48,686 bases of DNA from Lachnospiraceae bacterium UBA6987 (GCA_002449955.1 DJYD01000033.1:43478-92163), one strand, 5' to 3'; counted from the first letter of the stretch, positions 32,564-40,932 are shown. Made by a program: numbers and translations. Notes: generated from the letters alone by a model not told the origin.

Positions 32564-34579
32564 TTAGAATGCCCAGGCCTTGCAGTCACGACGAGGGTCA
32601 GCAGCAGCATGCAGCTTGCCATCCTCGGCGTATACGACTACCTGGTTGGAGCCGGCACCGGCAGGCCATTCGCCGCTGTCATTGACTTCGTGGCCAAGCT
32701 TGACCAGTTCATCGATAACTTCAGCCGGGATACGGTTCTCGTAGTTGATCTTGTTGTTGGCATTGTCCCAGGCACGAGGAGCGTTGACCGCTTCCTGCGC
32801 TTCCATACCGAACAGAACAACGTTCAGGATGCAGTTGGTCACAGCCGCGATGATCGTGGCGCCGCCCGGGCTGCCGACGGTCATGAAAGGAGTGCCGTCT
32901 TCGTTCAGAACGATGGTCGGGCTCATGGAGGACAGCGGATACTTGAACGGAGCAATCGCGTTCACGCTGGTCGGATCGGAGCTGAAGTCGCCCATTTCGT
33001 TGTTCAGAATGAAGCCGTAGCCATTCGGAACGACCTTGGAACCGAAGATGCCGTTGACCGTGAAGGTGACGGTGACGATGTTGCCTTCCTTATCAGCCAC
33101 GGAGTAGCTGACGGTATCCTGATGCTCATATTCGAACGGATCGTGAGATTCAGGGACAAGAACAGCGTCATCCTTGATCAGGGAAGCCAGGAACTTCGCA
33201 TATTCTTTGCTGGTCAGGGCATCCATGACTTCGCGTTCTTTTTCGGTTTCTTCGCCGTAGTCATACAGGTACTTCGCACGGTCTGCATAGGCCATCTTCA
33301 TGGCTTCAGACAGAACGTGGATGTACTTGGCACTGTTGTGGCCGTATTCTTTCAGCTTATCGGTGCCATAGGCTTCCATGATGTTCAGGATTTCGCAGAT
33401 GCTGGTGCCGCCGGAAGAAGGCAGAGGCGTGGAAATGATCTGCTTGCCCATGAAGGAACCGCGTACCGGCTCTTTTTCCTTGGCTTCGTAGTTCGCGAAG
33501 TCGCTGGCCAGGAAGGTTCCGCCATACTTGTTGGCAGCCTTGATGCTAGCTTCGGCAATCGTTCCCTTGTAGAAGTCATCAGCGCCCTGTTCCTGCAGGA
33601 TCTTCAGGGTCATGGCCTGCTGCGGGTTGGTGAACTTGTCGCCAGTGTAGTAGCGGTTCTGTTCACGTTCCAGCTTTTCGGTGGTCTCATCATCCAGCAG
33701 GAAGACGGAACCGAATTCCGGATAGTTCAGCAGGTTTTCATAGTTGTCGCCCAGGCAGCCACTGGTAGTCGGGCCCATCCAGAAACCTTTTTCAGCAAGG
33801 TCAACAGCGGGCTGGATCAGTTCTTTCCAGGACAGCTTGCCGGAACCGTAGTTCTCGACAGCATACTTCATGCCGGCCACAGTGCCGGGCACGCCGATGG
33901 CACGGCCGCCGGTCATGTTGGCATTGCCAACGACCATCCAACGTCCGGTCTCTTCGTTCTTGTAAACAGGCCACCAATAGCCGTCACGGGCGAGCTCAGG
34001 GGCATATTCACGGAAGTTGATGAACTTGATGTCGCCATTGGCAAAGCGGGCAGTCATGAAACCGCCACCGCCGATACCGGAGTGCTGAGGGTCGCAGACG
34101 GAAATCGCGAAAGCGACTGCCGCAGCAGCGTCAACAGCGTTGCCGCCGTTCTGCATGACCTGTACGCCGGCCCAGGCAGACCAGGCATCCGGGCTGGACA
34201 CGGCACCGTTTTCACCGATGTCGCCGCGGCCTTCGCGGATCAGGTTCTTGTCAGGATCGTTGGGATCCCACAGGGTCCAGGTGCGGTTAGGATCGCCGGT
34301 AACAGACTGTGCATCCGTCACACCAGTTTCCCATACGAACTCGGGCTCTACCGGCTGGGTAGGGGCGGGTTCAGTGGGGGCGGTGGTAGGGGCCACAGTA
34401 GGGGCCACAGTAGGGGCTACGGTAGGAGCGGCGGTAGAAGCCGGTTCGGTAGGCGCCACTGTGGTGCTAGGGGCAGGAGTAGGTCCGCAGCCTGCCAGCA
34501 TGGAAGCGGCAGCTACGGATACACCAGCTGCGGCCGTTCCCTTTAAGAACAGGCGGCGAGAGATTTCTTTCTTGCTCAT
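32564..34579 (-). CDS. Tat-exported gamma-glutamyltransferase lipoprotein (Ggt/CapD family)
   Basis: A 671-residue enzyme of the N-terminal nucleophile family that transfers or hydrolyses gamma-glutamyl groups. The signal has twin arginines in SRRLFLK (7-13) and a lipobox LAGC with Cys31, so it is predicted to leave by Tat and be lipidated. A Thr/Pro linker (38-80) with four-residue repeats follows. The catalytic Thr489 lies in HQDTVSYSVAD, where self-cleavage gives the small subunit. FREYAP (189-194) holds the arginine that binds the glutamate carboxylate, and VGSPGGATI is the oxyanion region. In Bacillus anthracis the relative CapD cuts and attaches poly-gamma-glutamate. The next genes upstream encode TatC, TatA and TatB-like proteins and the divergent operon encodes PgsB and PgsC. 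Confidence 0.93.
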   Translation of the reverse strand: MSKKEISRRLFLKGTAAAGVSVAAASMLAGCGPTPAPSTTVAPTEPASTAAPTVAPTVAPTVAPTTAPTEPAPTQPVEPEFVWETGVTDAQSVTGDPNRTWTLWDPNDPDKNLIREGRGDIGENGAVSSPDAWSAWAGVQVMQNGGNAVDAAAAVAFAISVCDPQHSGIGGGGFMTARFANGDIKFINFREYAPELARDGYWWPVYKNEETGRWMVVGNANMTGGRAIGVPGTVAGMKYAVENYGSGKLSWKELIQPAVDLAEKGFWMGPTTSGCLGDNYENLLNYPEFGSVFLLDDETTEKLEREQNRYYTGDKFTNPQQAMTLKILQEQGADDFYKGTIAEASIKAANKYGGTFLASDFANYEAKEKEPVRGSFMGKQIISTPLPSSGGTSICEILNIMEAYGTDKLKEYGHNSAKYIHVLSEAMKMAYADRAKYLYDYGEETEKEREVMDALTSKEYAKFLASLIKDDAVLVPESHDPFEYEHQDTVSYSVADKEGNIVTVTFTVNGIFGSKVVPNGYGFILNNEMGDFSSDPTSVNAIAPFKYPLSSMSPTIVLNEDGTPFMTVGSPGGATIIAAVTNCILNVVLFGMEAQEAVNAPRAWDNANNKINYENRIPAEVIDELVKLGHEVNDSGEWPAGAGSNQVVVYAEDGKLHAAADPRRDCKAWAF
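34386..34433 (-). repeat. 12-bp tandem repeats coding for the ggt linker
   Basis: Four 12-base units (two identical, two diverged) code for the repeated Val-Ala-Pro-Thr of the linker. The unit is four codons, so copy-number change would keep the frame. Confidence 0.7.
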
Positions 34580-34609
34580 GTTGTTTCCTCCAATATTTTA
34601 TTTTTTAGG

Positions 34610-34629
34610 CACTGCTGTGAGCAGCAGTG
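34610..34629 (-). promoter_or_regulatory. Stem-loop between tatC and ggt
   Basis: An 8-bp perfect stem, CACTGCTG/CAGCAGTG, flanked by T6 and A6 runs that can extend it. On the minus strand the T run precedes the stem, so it is not a standard terminator. No promoter for ggt is evident here. Confidence 0.45.
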
Positions 34630-34649
34630 AAAAAATAACGCTTCAGGCA

Positions 34650-35453
34650 TCACTCTTCGTTTTCTTCTTCGACTCCTTCTGCCTGCTTTGCCTTGCGCTT
34701 CTTGTAAAAGATCTTGCACAGAAGCGTGCTGAGCATGTAGAGCAGAATCATCGGCACGGCGACCATGATCTGGGACACCACATCGGGCGGTGTCACAATG
34801 GCAGCCACGACAAAAATAAGAATGATGGCATAGGGTCTGAGTTTGTTCATCATGTTCGGGGTCAGCAGTCCGAAGCGCGACAGCACCACGCTGATCAGAG
34901 GCATTTCGAACATGCATCCGAAAATGATAAACATTAACAGGACAAAGTCCAGATAGCTGGCTACACTGATGGAAGCTTTTATCGTTTCCGCAAGAATCTG
35001 ATCATTTTTCAGGCTGATCAGGAAATTCAGCATGAATGGCAGAGCGATAAAGTAGGCAAACAGGATGCCCAGGCAGAAAAAGAACAAACCGAAAAGCAGC
35101 GCAATACGCAGCGTGCTTGTCTCGCTTCTGCTTAAGCCCGGCCTGACAAAGCCGTATACTTCAAAGAGAATCACAGGCGAGGCAACCACCAGAGCGCCCA
35201 CGACCGCCAGGCGGAATTGCTGCATCAGCAGTTCCTGCGGTGCAATGAACACGAACTCGTAACCGTAACGGGCGCCCATCTCCTGAAAGAACATGATCAG
35301 GTGCGGGGCTATCGTGATAAACACAACCACCGCCGCCACAAATACAATCAGGATCACGGCGATCCGGTTTCTCATCTCTTTCAGATGACCGGATACGGTC
35401 ATAATTGCTTCGTCATTCTCTTTTTTGGCTTTTTTATGCTTCGTCCGCGTCAT
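34650..35453 (-). CDS. tatC: Sec-independent translocase subunit TatC
   Basis: The 267-residue core of the twin-arginine translocase, which recognises twin-arginine signals. It has six membrane helices. The N-terminal HLKEMRNR corresponds to the conserved HL-ELR-R, VYGFVRPGL follows, and FEMPLISVVLSRFGLL and TPPDVVSQI are also diagnostic. Gene order is tatB-like, tatA, tatC, then ggt, with a 20-base overlap between tatA and tatC. A start 17 codons later lacks a ribosome site, so the longer form is kept. The neighbouring Ggt lipoprotein is the only Tat signal I see in this window. Confidence 0.95.
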   Translation of the reverse strand: MTRTKHKKAKKENDEAIMTVSGHLKEMRNRIAVILIVFVAAVVVFITIAPHLIMFFQEMGARYGYEFVFIAPQELLMQQFRLAVVGALVVASPVILFEVYGFVRPGLSRSETSTLRIALLFGLFFFCLGILFAYFIALPFMLNFLISLKNDQILAETIKASISVASYLDFVLLMFIIFGCMFEMPLISVVLSRFGLLTPNMMNKLRPYAIILIFVVAAIVTPPDVVSQIMVAVPMILLYMLSTLLCKIFYKKRKAKQAEGVEEENEE

Positions 35454-35652
35454 CAGCGTTTGCCTTCTTCACTGAGGACTTCTTCTCCTCTTTCTCGTCT
35501 TCATCTTCCAGGCCTTCCTTGAATTTCTTGGAAGCCTTTCCGAACATCTTTGCTAACTTCGGGATCTGTGTCGGTCCCAGAACAAGCAAAACGACCACGC
35601 CGATAATGACCCACTCTAACGGGCCCATGGTGAACAAAGGTAAAAACGTCAT
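35434..35652 (-). CDS. tatA: Twin-arginine translocase TatA
   Basis: A 72-residue pore-forming subunit with one N-terminal membrane helix (about 9-27), GPLEWVIIGVVVLLVLGPTQIPKL in two parts: the helix and the hinge GPTQIP. An amphipathic helix (LAKMFGKASKKFKEGL) and an acidic tail follow. AGGAGG is seven bases before the ATG at 35652 but only one base from a second ATG at 35658, so I prefer the former. It overlaps tatC. Confidence 0.93.
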   Translation of the reverse strand: MTFLPLFTMGPLEWVIIGVVVLLVLGPTQIPKLAKMFGKASKKFKEGLEDEDEKEEKKSSVKKANADDADEA

Positions 35653-35686
35653 TGTCATCCCTCCTAATTAGAGAATCTTTTATATT

Positions 35687-36355
35687 TTATTCTTTTTCCT
35701 CTGAATTGTCCACAGGTATTTCTTCCTGCTCCTCATGATTCATCAGAGAAAGTGCCTTTTTCGCCTCTTCCAGCGCTTTTTCCGCTTCGGCAACGCGCCT
35801 TGCAGCCTCTTCACGGCTTAAGTTTTCGGCCGCAGCCGTCTCCATCTTCTCTGCCGCCGCTTCTCCCGCGCTCTCTGTGACGGCCGCCCCCGCTTCCGCG
35901 GCAGGCTCATCTTCCGCCGCAGCGGGCCCGTTTTCGTCTCCGGCTGTGCTGACTTCCTCCGCCTTCGGGGCGGTTTCCGCAGGCACTTCGGCAACATTTT
36001 CCACCGCTTCCTTCACGGCAGTGCCGGTCTGATTCAGTTCGTTTGTGACGCCCTGGATCTCCTGATTCAGGCTATCTGCAATATCCTGAGCGTCCTGCCG
36101 CAAGCCTCCGGTGATGGTATTTATCTCTGTCCGGATCTCATTGATCGGTTCCAGCGCTTCGCGCAGAGGGGCCTGTGCTTCATTGAGCGGTTCGATCACA
36201 TTCTCCCGGATCTCCTTGGTCACACCACTGGTCGCCGTACGAAAAGCCCGCAGGCTTTCGCCGAACTTTCTCGCGAACTCCGGAATCTTATCCGGTCCGA
36301 TGACGAACAGAATCACCACCAGAATGATTAAGATTTCACCAATTCCCAGTTTCAA
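35687..36355 (-). CDS. TatA/TatB-family protein with long acidic tail
   Basis: A 222-residue Tat component. Residues 1-20 form the helix, with VIGPDKIPEFARKFGESLR as hinge and amphipathic helix. A long, coiled-coil-like stretch (about 45-120) and a disordered Ala/Glu-rich tail follow. The length and the extended helix resemble TatB, which together with TatC receives the signal peptide. Two Tat single-helix genes side by side suggest a TatABC-type machine rather than the minimal TatAC of many Gram-positives. It overlaps the NagA-like gene by 4 bases. Whether it works as TatB is inference. Confidence 0.85.
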   Translation of the reverse strand: MKLGIGEILIILVVILFVIGPDKIPEFARKFGESLRAFRTATSGVTKEIRENVIEPLNEAQAPLREALEPINEIRTEINTITGGLRQDAQDIADSLNQEIQGVTNELNQTGTAVKEAVENVAEVPAETAPKAEEVSTAGDENGPAAAEDEPAAEAGAAVTESAGEAAAEKMETAAAENLSREEAARRVAEAEKALEEAKKALSLMNHEEQEEIPVDNSEEKE

Positions 36356-37509
36356 ATGTATTCTTTCCTTTCATCAAACACCATTTCACCGTTCTGGAAG
36401 ACCGTCTGCACATTGTAAGTATGCAGGTCCAGAACTGCGAGGTCTGCTCTCTTGCCCACGGCGATGCTGCCCACCTCGTCAAAGATTCCTAACGCACGGG
36501 CCGGCATCTCTGTGGCTGCCCGGAAGACGAGCGGCGAAGGGACGGAGCCCATGCCCAAGACTGCCGACATGCAGGCGTCCAGACTCAGGACGCTGCCGGC
36601 ATCGCTGCCATCTTCAAACCTTGCTCTGTCACGGAATTTCTGAACGGTATGACCTTCGATCTCATAGCTTCCGGCGCGCAGGCCGGTATAGGCTGTCATC
36701 CCGCTGACTAACGCCATACGCCCCCAGAATTCATTGAAGGCCATACGCAGCATGGAAGGGTGGATATACTCATCATTATCATAGCGCAAGGTGACGAAAT
36801 TTGCAATATCCATGGAAGCGCCGATCAGCCCCGGTTCAAGCACGGAGAGTACCGGCATATTGCGGTACAGATCCGAACACCAGCGGGCTTTCCAGGAGTA
36901 CGCTTCCCTTGCCTTATCAAAGTCCGCCACGGAATTGGACAAGGCGATGATCACCTCATCGGCAAGCGTCATAGTGAAGGCCTTGGCGCCCTCAAGCTCC
37001 GGAGACAGGTTCACGATGCGGATATTTCCGCCGGAGAGTTCCTGATACCTGCGGTAGAGATCCACGTCCGGGCGTTTCAGCGAGGCCTTATCATGGAAGC
37101 CTGCCGCTTCCGGATTCAGGAAGGGGCCTCTCATATTCAGGCCGAGGAGCTTTGCTCCGGGCCGTTTTTCCTTCATCCAGTCGCCGGCAGCCTGATAGGC
37201 TTCTGACAGGATCTCATCCGGAAAGGAATCGATCGCGCCGACATAGGATGTCACGCCGTGTCTGATCAGGTAGTTCCCGATCGCGGTATAGGCTTCGTCA
37301 CAGGCGTCGGACATATCATAGCCGACAGCCCCGTGGACCTCCAGGTCGATCAGTCCGGGGACCACCACGCTTCCGCGGGCATCGTAGACTTCCTCGTCCT
37401 GATAGCCGGAGCGAAACGGCAGGATCTCTGCGATGCGTCCGTCCCGGATCACCAGGTCGTTGTAATCAAAATCCTTGCTGAGCAGCAGCTTTCCGTTTTT
37501 GATCAGCAT
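36352..37509 (-). CDS. NagA-like protein lacking the catalytic residues
   Basis: A 385-residue protein with the overall plan of N-acetylglucosamine-6-phosphate deacetylase: a small N-terminal beta part, GLIDLEVHG (52-60), a TIM-barrel core and the C-terminal ATEMPARALGI and VGKRADLAVLD. The active site is gone. Against E. coli NagA, metal ligand Glu131 is Arg127 (NMRGPF), His195 is Asn192 (LSNSVAD), His216 is Asp213 (SDLYRNM) and catalytic Asp273 is Gly270 (LVSGMTA). Deacetylation is therefore not expected. No nagB gene is near. It may bind a sugar or have gained another job. It lies at the head of the Tat-ggt operon, 5 bases after the Sel1 gene. Confidence 0.8.
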   Translation of the reverse strand: MLIKNGKLLLSKDFDYNDLVIRDGRIAEILPFRSGYQDEEVYDARGSVVVPGLIDLEVHGAVGYDMSDACDEAYTAIGNYLIRHGVTSYVGAIDSFPDEILSEAYQAAGDWMKEKRPGAKLLGLNMRGPFLNPEAAGFHDKASLKRPDVDLYRRYQELSGGNIRIVNLSPELEGAKAFTMTLADEVIIALSNSVADFDKAREAYSWKARWCSDLYRNMPVLSVLEPGLIGASMDIANFVTLRYDNDEYIHPSMLRMAFNEFWGRMALVSGMTAYTGLRAGSYEIEGHTVQKFRDRARFEDGSDAGSVLSLDACMSAVLGMGSVPSPLVFRAATEMPARALGIFDEVGSIAVGKRADLAVLDLHTYNVQTVFQNGEMVFDERKEYI

Positions 37510-37514
37510 GGCGC

Positions 37515-38105
37515 TCAGACCTTTTTCATGGATTCCAGTGCTTCACGGGCGGTCTCTGCTTCCTCGCCCTCTCCCGCTGCAGCCAGTTCGTACCAGTGAC
37601 GGGCCTTTTCAAGGTCTTTGGCTGTGCCTTTGCCGTGCTCGTAAGCATCGCCGAGAAGGACCGCCGATCCCATATCCCCGAGATCCGCCCCCTTCTGATA
37701 CCAGGAGAAGGCCTCTTCGGCCGATTTCGGATAACCGATCCCCTTCTCGCAGCACAGACCGATAAAGCGGGCTGCCGGAGCAAAACCGAGTCCGAAGGCC
37801 TTTTCCAGAAGCTCTGCCGCCTTCTTTCCGTTCGTCTGGGCACCTCTGCCGTACATATACATGGTGGCGAGGTTCGTCATCGATGCGGCATCGCCCTGCT
37901 CGGAAGCAGCCGTCAGCCAGCGCATCGCCTGTTCGTAATCCTTCGGGAACAAAATCCCGTGGAGATATTTGTAGCCCAGTTCGGCCTGAGCCGGACAATA
38001 GCCGCACAAACATGCCGTGAGAAGACTCAGGCCTGCACTCTGAACACGTCCTTCGGCGATATAATTCTGATAATCCTGATAGTGTTGTTCACCGGTTTTT
38101 GCCAT
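37515..38105 (-). CDS. Sel1-repeat protein
   Basis: A 196-residue cytoplasmic protein with about four Sel1-like (TPR-related) helix pairs. The pattern A-x-Y-x-x-G...A--W/Y..AA recurs as DYEQAMRWLTAASEQGDA, KKAAELLEKAFGLGFA, SAEEAFSWYQKGADLGDM and DLEKARHWYELAAAGE. It has no signal peptide. Such repeats mediate protein contacts. It is the first gene of the leftward operon, with a promoter at 38148-38176. It could be a scaffold or a regulator for the system downstream, or just be a co-located gene. Confidence 0.85.
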   Translation of the reverse strand: MAKTGEQHYQDYQNYIAEGRVQSAGLSLLTACLCGYCPAQAELGYKYLHGILFPKDYEQAMRWLTAASEQGDAASMTNLATMYMYGRGAQTNGKKAAELLEKAFGLGFAPAARFIGLCCEKGIGYPKSAEEAFSWYQKGADLGDMGSAVLLGDAYEHGKGTAKDLEKARHWYELAAAGEGEEAETAREALESMKKV

Positions 38106-38147
38106 GATAATTCATGCGCTCCTTAACGCTGTAAAAAATCCTCGACA

Positions 38148-38176
38148 ATTATAATCTAAGCCCATGTAAATAACAA
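38148..38176 (-). promoter_or_regulatory. Sigma-A promoter for the sel1-tat-ggt operon
   Basis: On the minus strand, TTGTTA (38171-38176), 17 bases and TATAAT (38148-38153). The predicted start near 38141 leaves a leader of about 35 bases. Confidence 0.7.
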
Positions 38177-38263
38177 GCAAAACTTATCTTTTGTCACTTC
38201 ATAAAGCAATTTTTTCCGGATTTAAAACACTGAAAATGAAAGTACTGCCTTCCGGGGGAAAGG

Positions 38264-38292
38264 TTGACAGTGCCGCCTGCTGTCATTATAAT
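38264..38292 (+). promoter_or_regulatory. Consensus sigma-A promoter for the pgs operon
   Basis: TTGACA (38264-38269), 17 bases and TATAAT (38287-38292), a full 12 of 12 match. About 88 bases separate its -35 from that of the divergent sel1 promoter, room for a shared regulator site. The predicted start near 38299 gives a leader of about 54 bases. Confidence 0.82.
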
Positions 38293-38352
38293 TATGGTAA
38301 CATTTCCGCAGGCAGTGCCAGCGGTCTTTTTACTTAAAACCGAGGATTTGTC

Positions 38353-39507
38353 ATGAGTAAAACGCAAATACTGATTGTCATCCTGTCCGCGGTCTTTCTG
38401 CTTCATCTGATCCTGGAAGCCATTCAGGTGAGAAAGGACCGGAAGAAAATGACGCATGTGATCTACGTTAACGGAACAAGAGGTAAATCCACCGTCACAC
38501 GTATGATCGCTGCCGGCATTACGGCCGGCGGGCACCGCGTCATGTGCAAGACGACCGGCACGCTTCCCATCGCCATCTATCCGGACGGCCACCAGGAAGA
38601 AGTCAAACGCCGCGGTCCTGCCAACATCCGCGAGCAGATCAGATATCTGCATATTGCGGCAGAGGAAGGCGCGGATTATCTGGTGATCGAATGCATGGCC
38701 CTCCTGCCTGAATACCAGCGCGTCTCCGGAAAAAACATGCTGCACTGCGACATCGGCGTCATCACGAATGCTAGACTGGATCATATGGATGTCATGGGAG
38801 ACACGCGTCAGGAGATCCTGACCTGTCTCATGGAAATGCTGCCGGAGAAGGGACAGATCTTCACCGCAGAGCATGATTTTACGGATATGTTCACGGAGCG
38901 TGCGGCAAAGCTTGGCAGCACCCTTACCATTAGCGACGAGCACAGCCTGGGCGACCTTGAAGGCGCTGAGGCGCTTGATTTCCCGGAAAATGTTGCGTTA
39001 GCCCTTGCCGTGTGCGAGGCTGTCGGCGTAGACCGGAAGACCGCCTACAGCGGAATCCGCCGTTTCATCCGTGATCCCTATGCCCTGTCGATCTTCAGAG
39101 GGAACGGCACCGTCTTTGTGAACGCCCTCTCTGCCAACGATGTCAGCTCCACGCAGATGATCTATGACAAGGTGCGTAACAAAGAGAATGAAGAGCTCGT
39201 CATTCTGATCAATAACCGCGGGGACAGACCCGCCAGAGCCCGCGACATGGCCAGACTTGTGAAGGAGATGCAGCCTGCGCGCGTCTGGATCCTGGGCGAT
39301 AACCAGCATGCCCTCGAAACCCTTTGCAAAAAGGCGGCGCCGGGTGCGGAGCTGAGCTGCTACTCCGTTGCCGAGGAGGTTCCCTTCGTCAGCGAAACGC
39401 CCCGTCTGATCATGGCGGTCGGCAACATCAAAAACGAAGGCATACGCCTTGTGGAACGGGCCAAGCAGGAACTGGAACTAACGGAAGGAGTCGGCTATGT
39501 ACAGTGA
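38353..39507 (+). CDS. pgsB: Poly-gamma-glutamate synthase subunit PgsB/CapB
   Basis: A 384-residue amide ligase of the Mur-ligase type that, with PgsC, joins glutamates through the gamma-carboxyl. An N-terminal membrane helix (about 5-25) precedes the ATP loop NGTRGKST (40-47). ECMALLPEY, TNARLDHMD and NALSANDVSS follow as in PgsB. The length is close to Bacillus PgsB (about 390). The end overlaps pgsC by 11 bases. The sequence does not show whether the product is a capsule polymer, a secreted polymer or a short peptide. Confidence 0.93.
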   Translation: MSKTQILIVILSAVFLLHLILEAIQVRKDRKKMTHVIYVNGTRGKSTVTRMIAAGITAGGHRVMCKTTGTLPIAIYPDGHQEEVKRRGPANIREQIRYLHIAAEEGADYLVIECMALLPEYQRVSGKNMLHCDIGVITNARLDHMDVMGDTRQEILTCLMEMLPEKGQIFTAEHDFTDMFTERAAKLGSTLTISDEHSLGDLEGAEALDFPENVALALAVCEAVGVDRKTAYSGIRRFIRDPYALSIFRGNGTVFVNALSANDVSSTQMIYDKVRNKENEELVILINNRGDRPARARDMARLVKEMQPARVWILGDNQHALETLCKKAAPGAELSCYSVAEEVPFVSETPRLIMAVGNIKNEGIRLVERAKQELELTEGVGYVQ

Positions 39508-39919
39508 GATCGTGATTGTAGGCATTCTGATTGCCATTCTTTATTCGGAAATCAGCGGATATTCCACCGGCGGCATGGTTGCCCCGGTCTATCTGGCGTT
39601 GAACCTGAAGGATCCCTGGCGCATCGCTTTCAGTCTTCTGGTCGTCCTGCTTGTCTGGGCCTGTGATAAACTGATCGGCAAATTCCTGATCCTTTACGGC
39701 AGACGCCTCTTTGCCGTCAATGTCGTCCTGAGCTTCCTCTTCTCCTTCCTGATCGGTGCGATAGGGATTTTCCCCTTCGGGATCCGGGTCATCGGCTATC
39801 TGGTCCCGGCCCTGATCGTCAGAGATCTGGAGCGGCAGGGCGTCGTGAAAACCGGCCTCTCCATCGGCATCGTGACGGCGCTCTGCGCGCTCGCCCTTCT
39901 GTGGGTCGGCATGCTATGA
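39497..39919 (+). CDS. pgsC: Poly-gamma-glutamate synthase subunit PgsC/CapC
   Basis: A 140-residue membrane partner of PgsB with four to five helices. YSEISGYSTGGMVAPVYLAL near the N-terminus, and GIRVIGYLVPALIVRDLERQG in the last third, are the PgsC hallmarks. It overlaps pgsB at its start and the first PgsW-like gene at its end (ATGA). PgsA/CapA, which Bacillus needs for export, is not found in this window. Confidence 0.92.
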   Translation: MYSEIVIVGILIAILYSEISGYSTGGMVAPVYLALNLKDPWRIAFSLLVVLLVWACDKLIGKFLILYGRRLFAVNVVLSFLFSFLIGAIGIFPFGIRVIGYLVPALIVRDLERQGVVKTGLSIGIVTALCALALLWVGML

Positions 39920-40932
39920 GAAAACCGTTTTCCCTGCGCAGCATCCTGCTGCGCCTGTTTTCGTGCTTCTGCCTGCTCCTGCTTCTTTTCCCCTCTGCCT
40001 GCAGGCAGGATCAGGGAAAGCTCTCCTACGCGAAAGAAATGGAGAAGGCGGCCGCCCTTCACAGCAAGGCGGCAAAACTGATCCGTGAAGAAAAGGCAGC
40101 CCGCGGCATCGCGCTTTCCGCAGATGACAAGCTGGGCATAGGCCTCCTCGGTGAGGAATTCACGGCCACCATGACAACGCTTGCCGGGCTTCCGGAAAAA
40201 CGCACCTCGCAGCTGCCTGATTTTGCCGCCGTATGCGTACACTATTTCCATGAAGCCGGCTTAAAGAAAGGTGATCCCGTCGGAGCAAATTTTTCCGGTT
40301 CCTATCCCGGCTTCAATCTGGCTGTGCTCTGCGCTGCCGAGGTCATGGGACTGGACCTGCGTTACACGACCTCCGTCGGTTCTTCCGCCTACGGGGCCAA
40401 TATTCCGCAGTACACCTTCCCTGAGATGGCCAAGACCCTGTACGATGCGGGGCTGATCTCCTGGCTGCCCGGGCTTGTGACGCTTGGCGGCGGCGGCGAT
40501 ATGGGACGCAATATGATCGGTTACGTTCTGGAGGACGAGAATGATATCGCCCTGATCGAGGAGATGATCGAGCGCCTTAAGGCCGAAGATCTTGCCCCGG
40601 CAACGATAGAGAATTATGCGCAGGACATCGCCCTGCATGAAGCGCTTTACGGCGAGATCAAGCTCTTTGTCAACGCGGGGGGCAACGGCCTCGGCCTCGG
40701 TGCCTCGGAAGACAGCTACATGCTGAAGGCCGGCAACGGTCTGCTTAAGCCGCGGGAGCTTACAATCACAGCCCGCAGCGGGCTGACGGAGCGGTATCTC
40801 GCAAAAGGCATTCCGGCCGTCCATCTCCTCGGTGTCGAAGAGCTTTGTGAAAAGAACGGAATCCCCTTTGATCCGGACGAAATGCCTGCCCCCGGTTCCT
40901 GCGGGGTCTATTTCAGGAAGGAGGAACCATGA
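39916..40932 (+). CDS. PgsW-like poly-gamma-glutamate system protein, copy 1
   Basis: A 338-residue protein starting with a hydrophobic stretch (about 9-28) ending SAC, a weak lipobox that would lipidate Cys29. The rest is probably outside the membrane. It is of the 'poly-gamma-glutamate system protein' type seen next to pgsB and pgsC in other bacteria. Core motifs are LGIGLLGEEFT, KRTSQLPDFAA, YGANIPQYTFPEM and LGGGGDMGRNMIG. The biochemical role is unknown. It overlaps pgsC and, by 4 bases, the second copy. A GTG five codons earlier is possible, but the ATGA overlap suits coupling. Confidence 0.82.
   Translation: MRKPFSLRSILLRLFSCFCLLLLLFPSACRQDQGKLSYAKEMEKAAALHSKAAKLIREEKAARGIALSADDKLGIGLLGEEFTATMTTLAGLPEKRTSQLPDFAAVCVHYFHEAGLKKGDPVGANFSGSYPGFNLAVLCAAEVMGLDLRYTTSVGSSAYGANIPQYTFPEMAKTLYDAGLISWLPGLVTLGGGGDMGRNMIGYVLEDENDIALIEEMIERLKAEDLAPATIENYAQDIALHEALYGEIKLFVNAGGNGLGLGASEDSYMLKAGNGLLKPRELTITARSGLTERYLAKGIPAVHLLGVEELCEKNGIPFDPDEMPAPGSCGVYFRKEEP

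Noticed and set aside
32609..34546. 645-codon open frame on the plus strand
   Set aside because: It is exactly in register with ggt on the other strand and reflects that gene's codon bias. It has no ribosome site, family motif or independent support.
36352..37509. Functional N-acetylglucosamine-6-phosphate deacetylase
   Set aside because: The fold fits, but the metal ligands and catalytic aspartate are replaced, and no amino-sugar genes are nearby.
38194..38943. 249-codon open frame on the minus strand
   Set aside because: It lies opposite the start of pgsB and runs through the pgs promoter. It has no motif.
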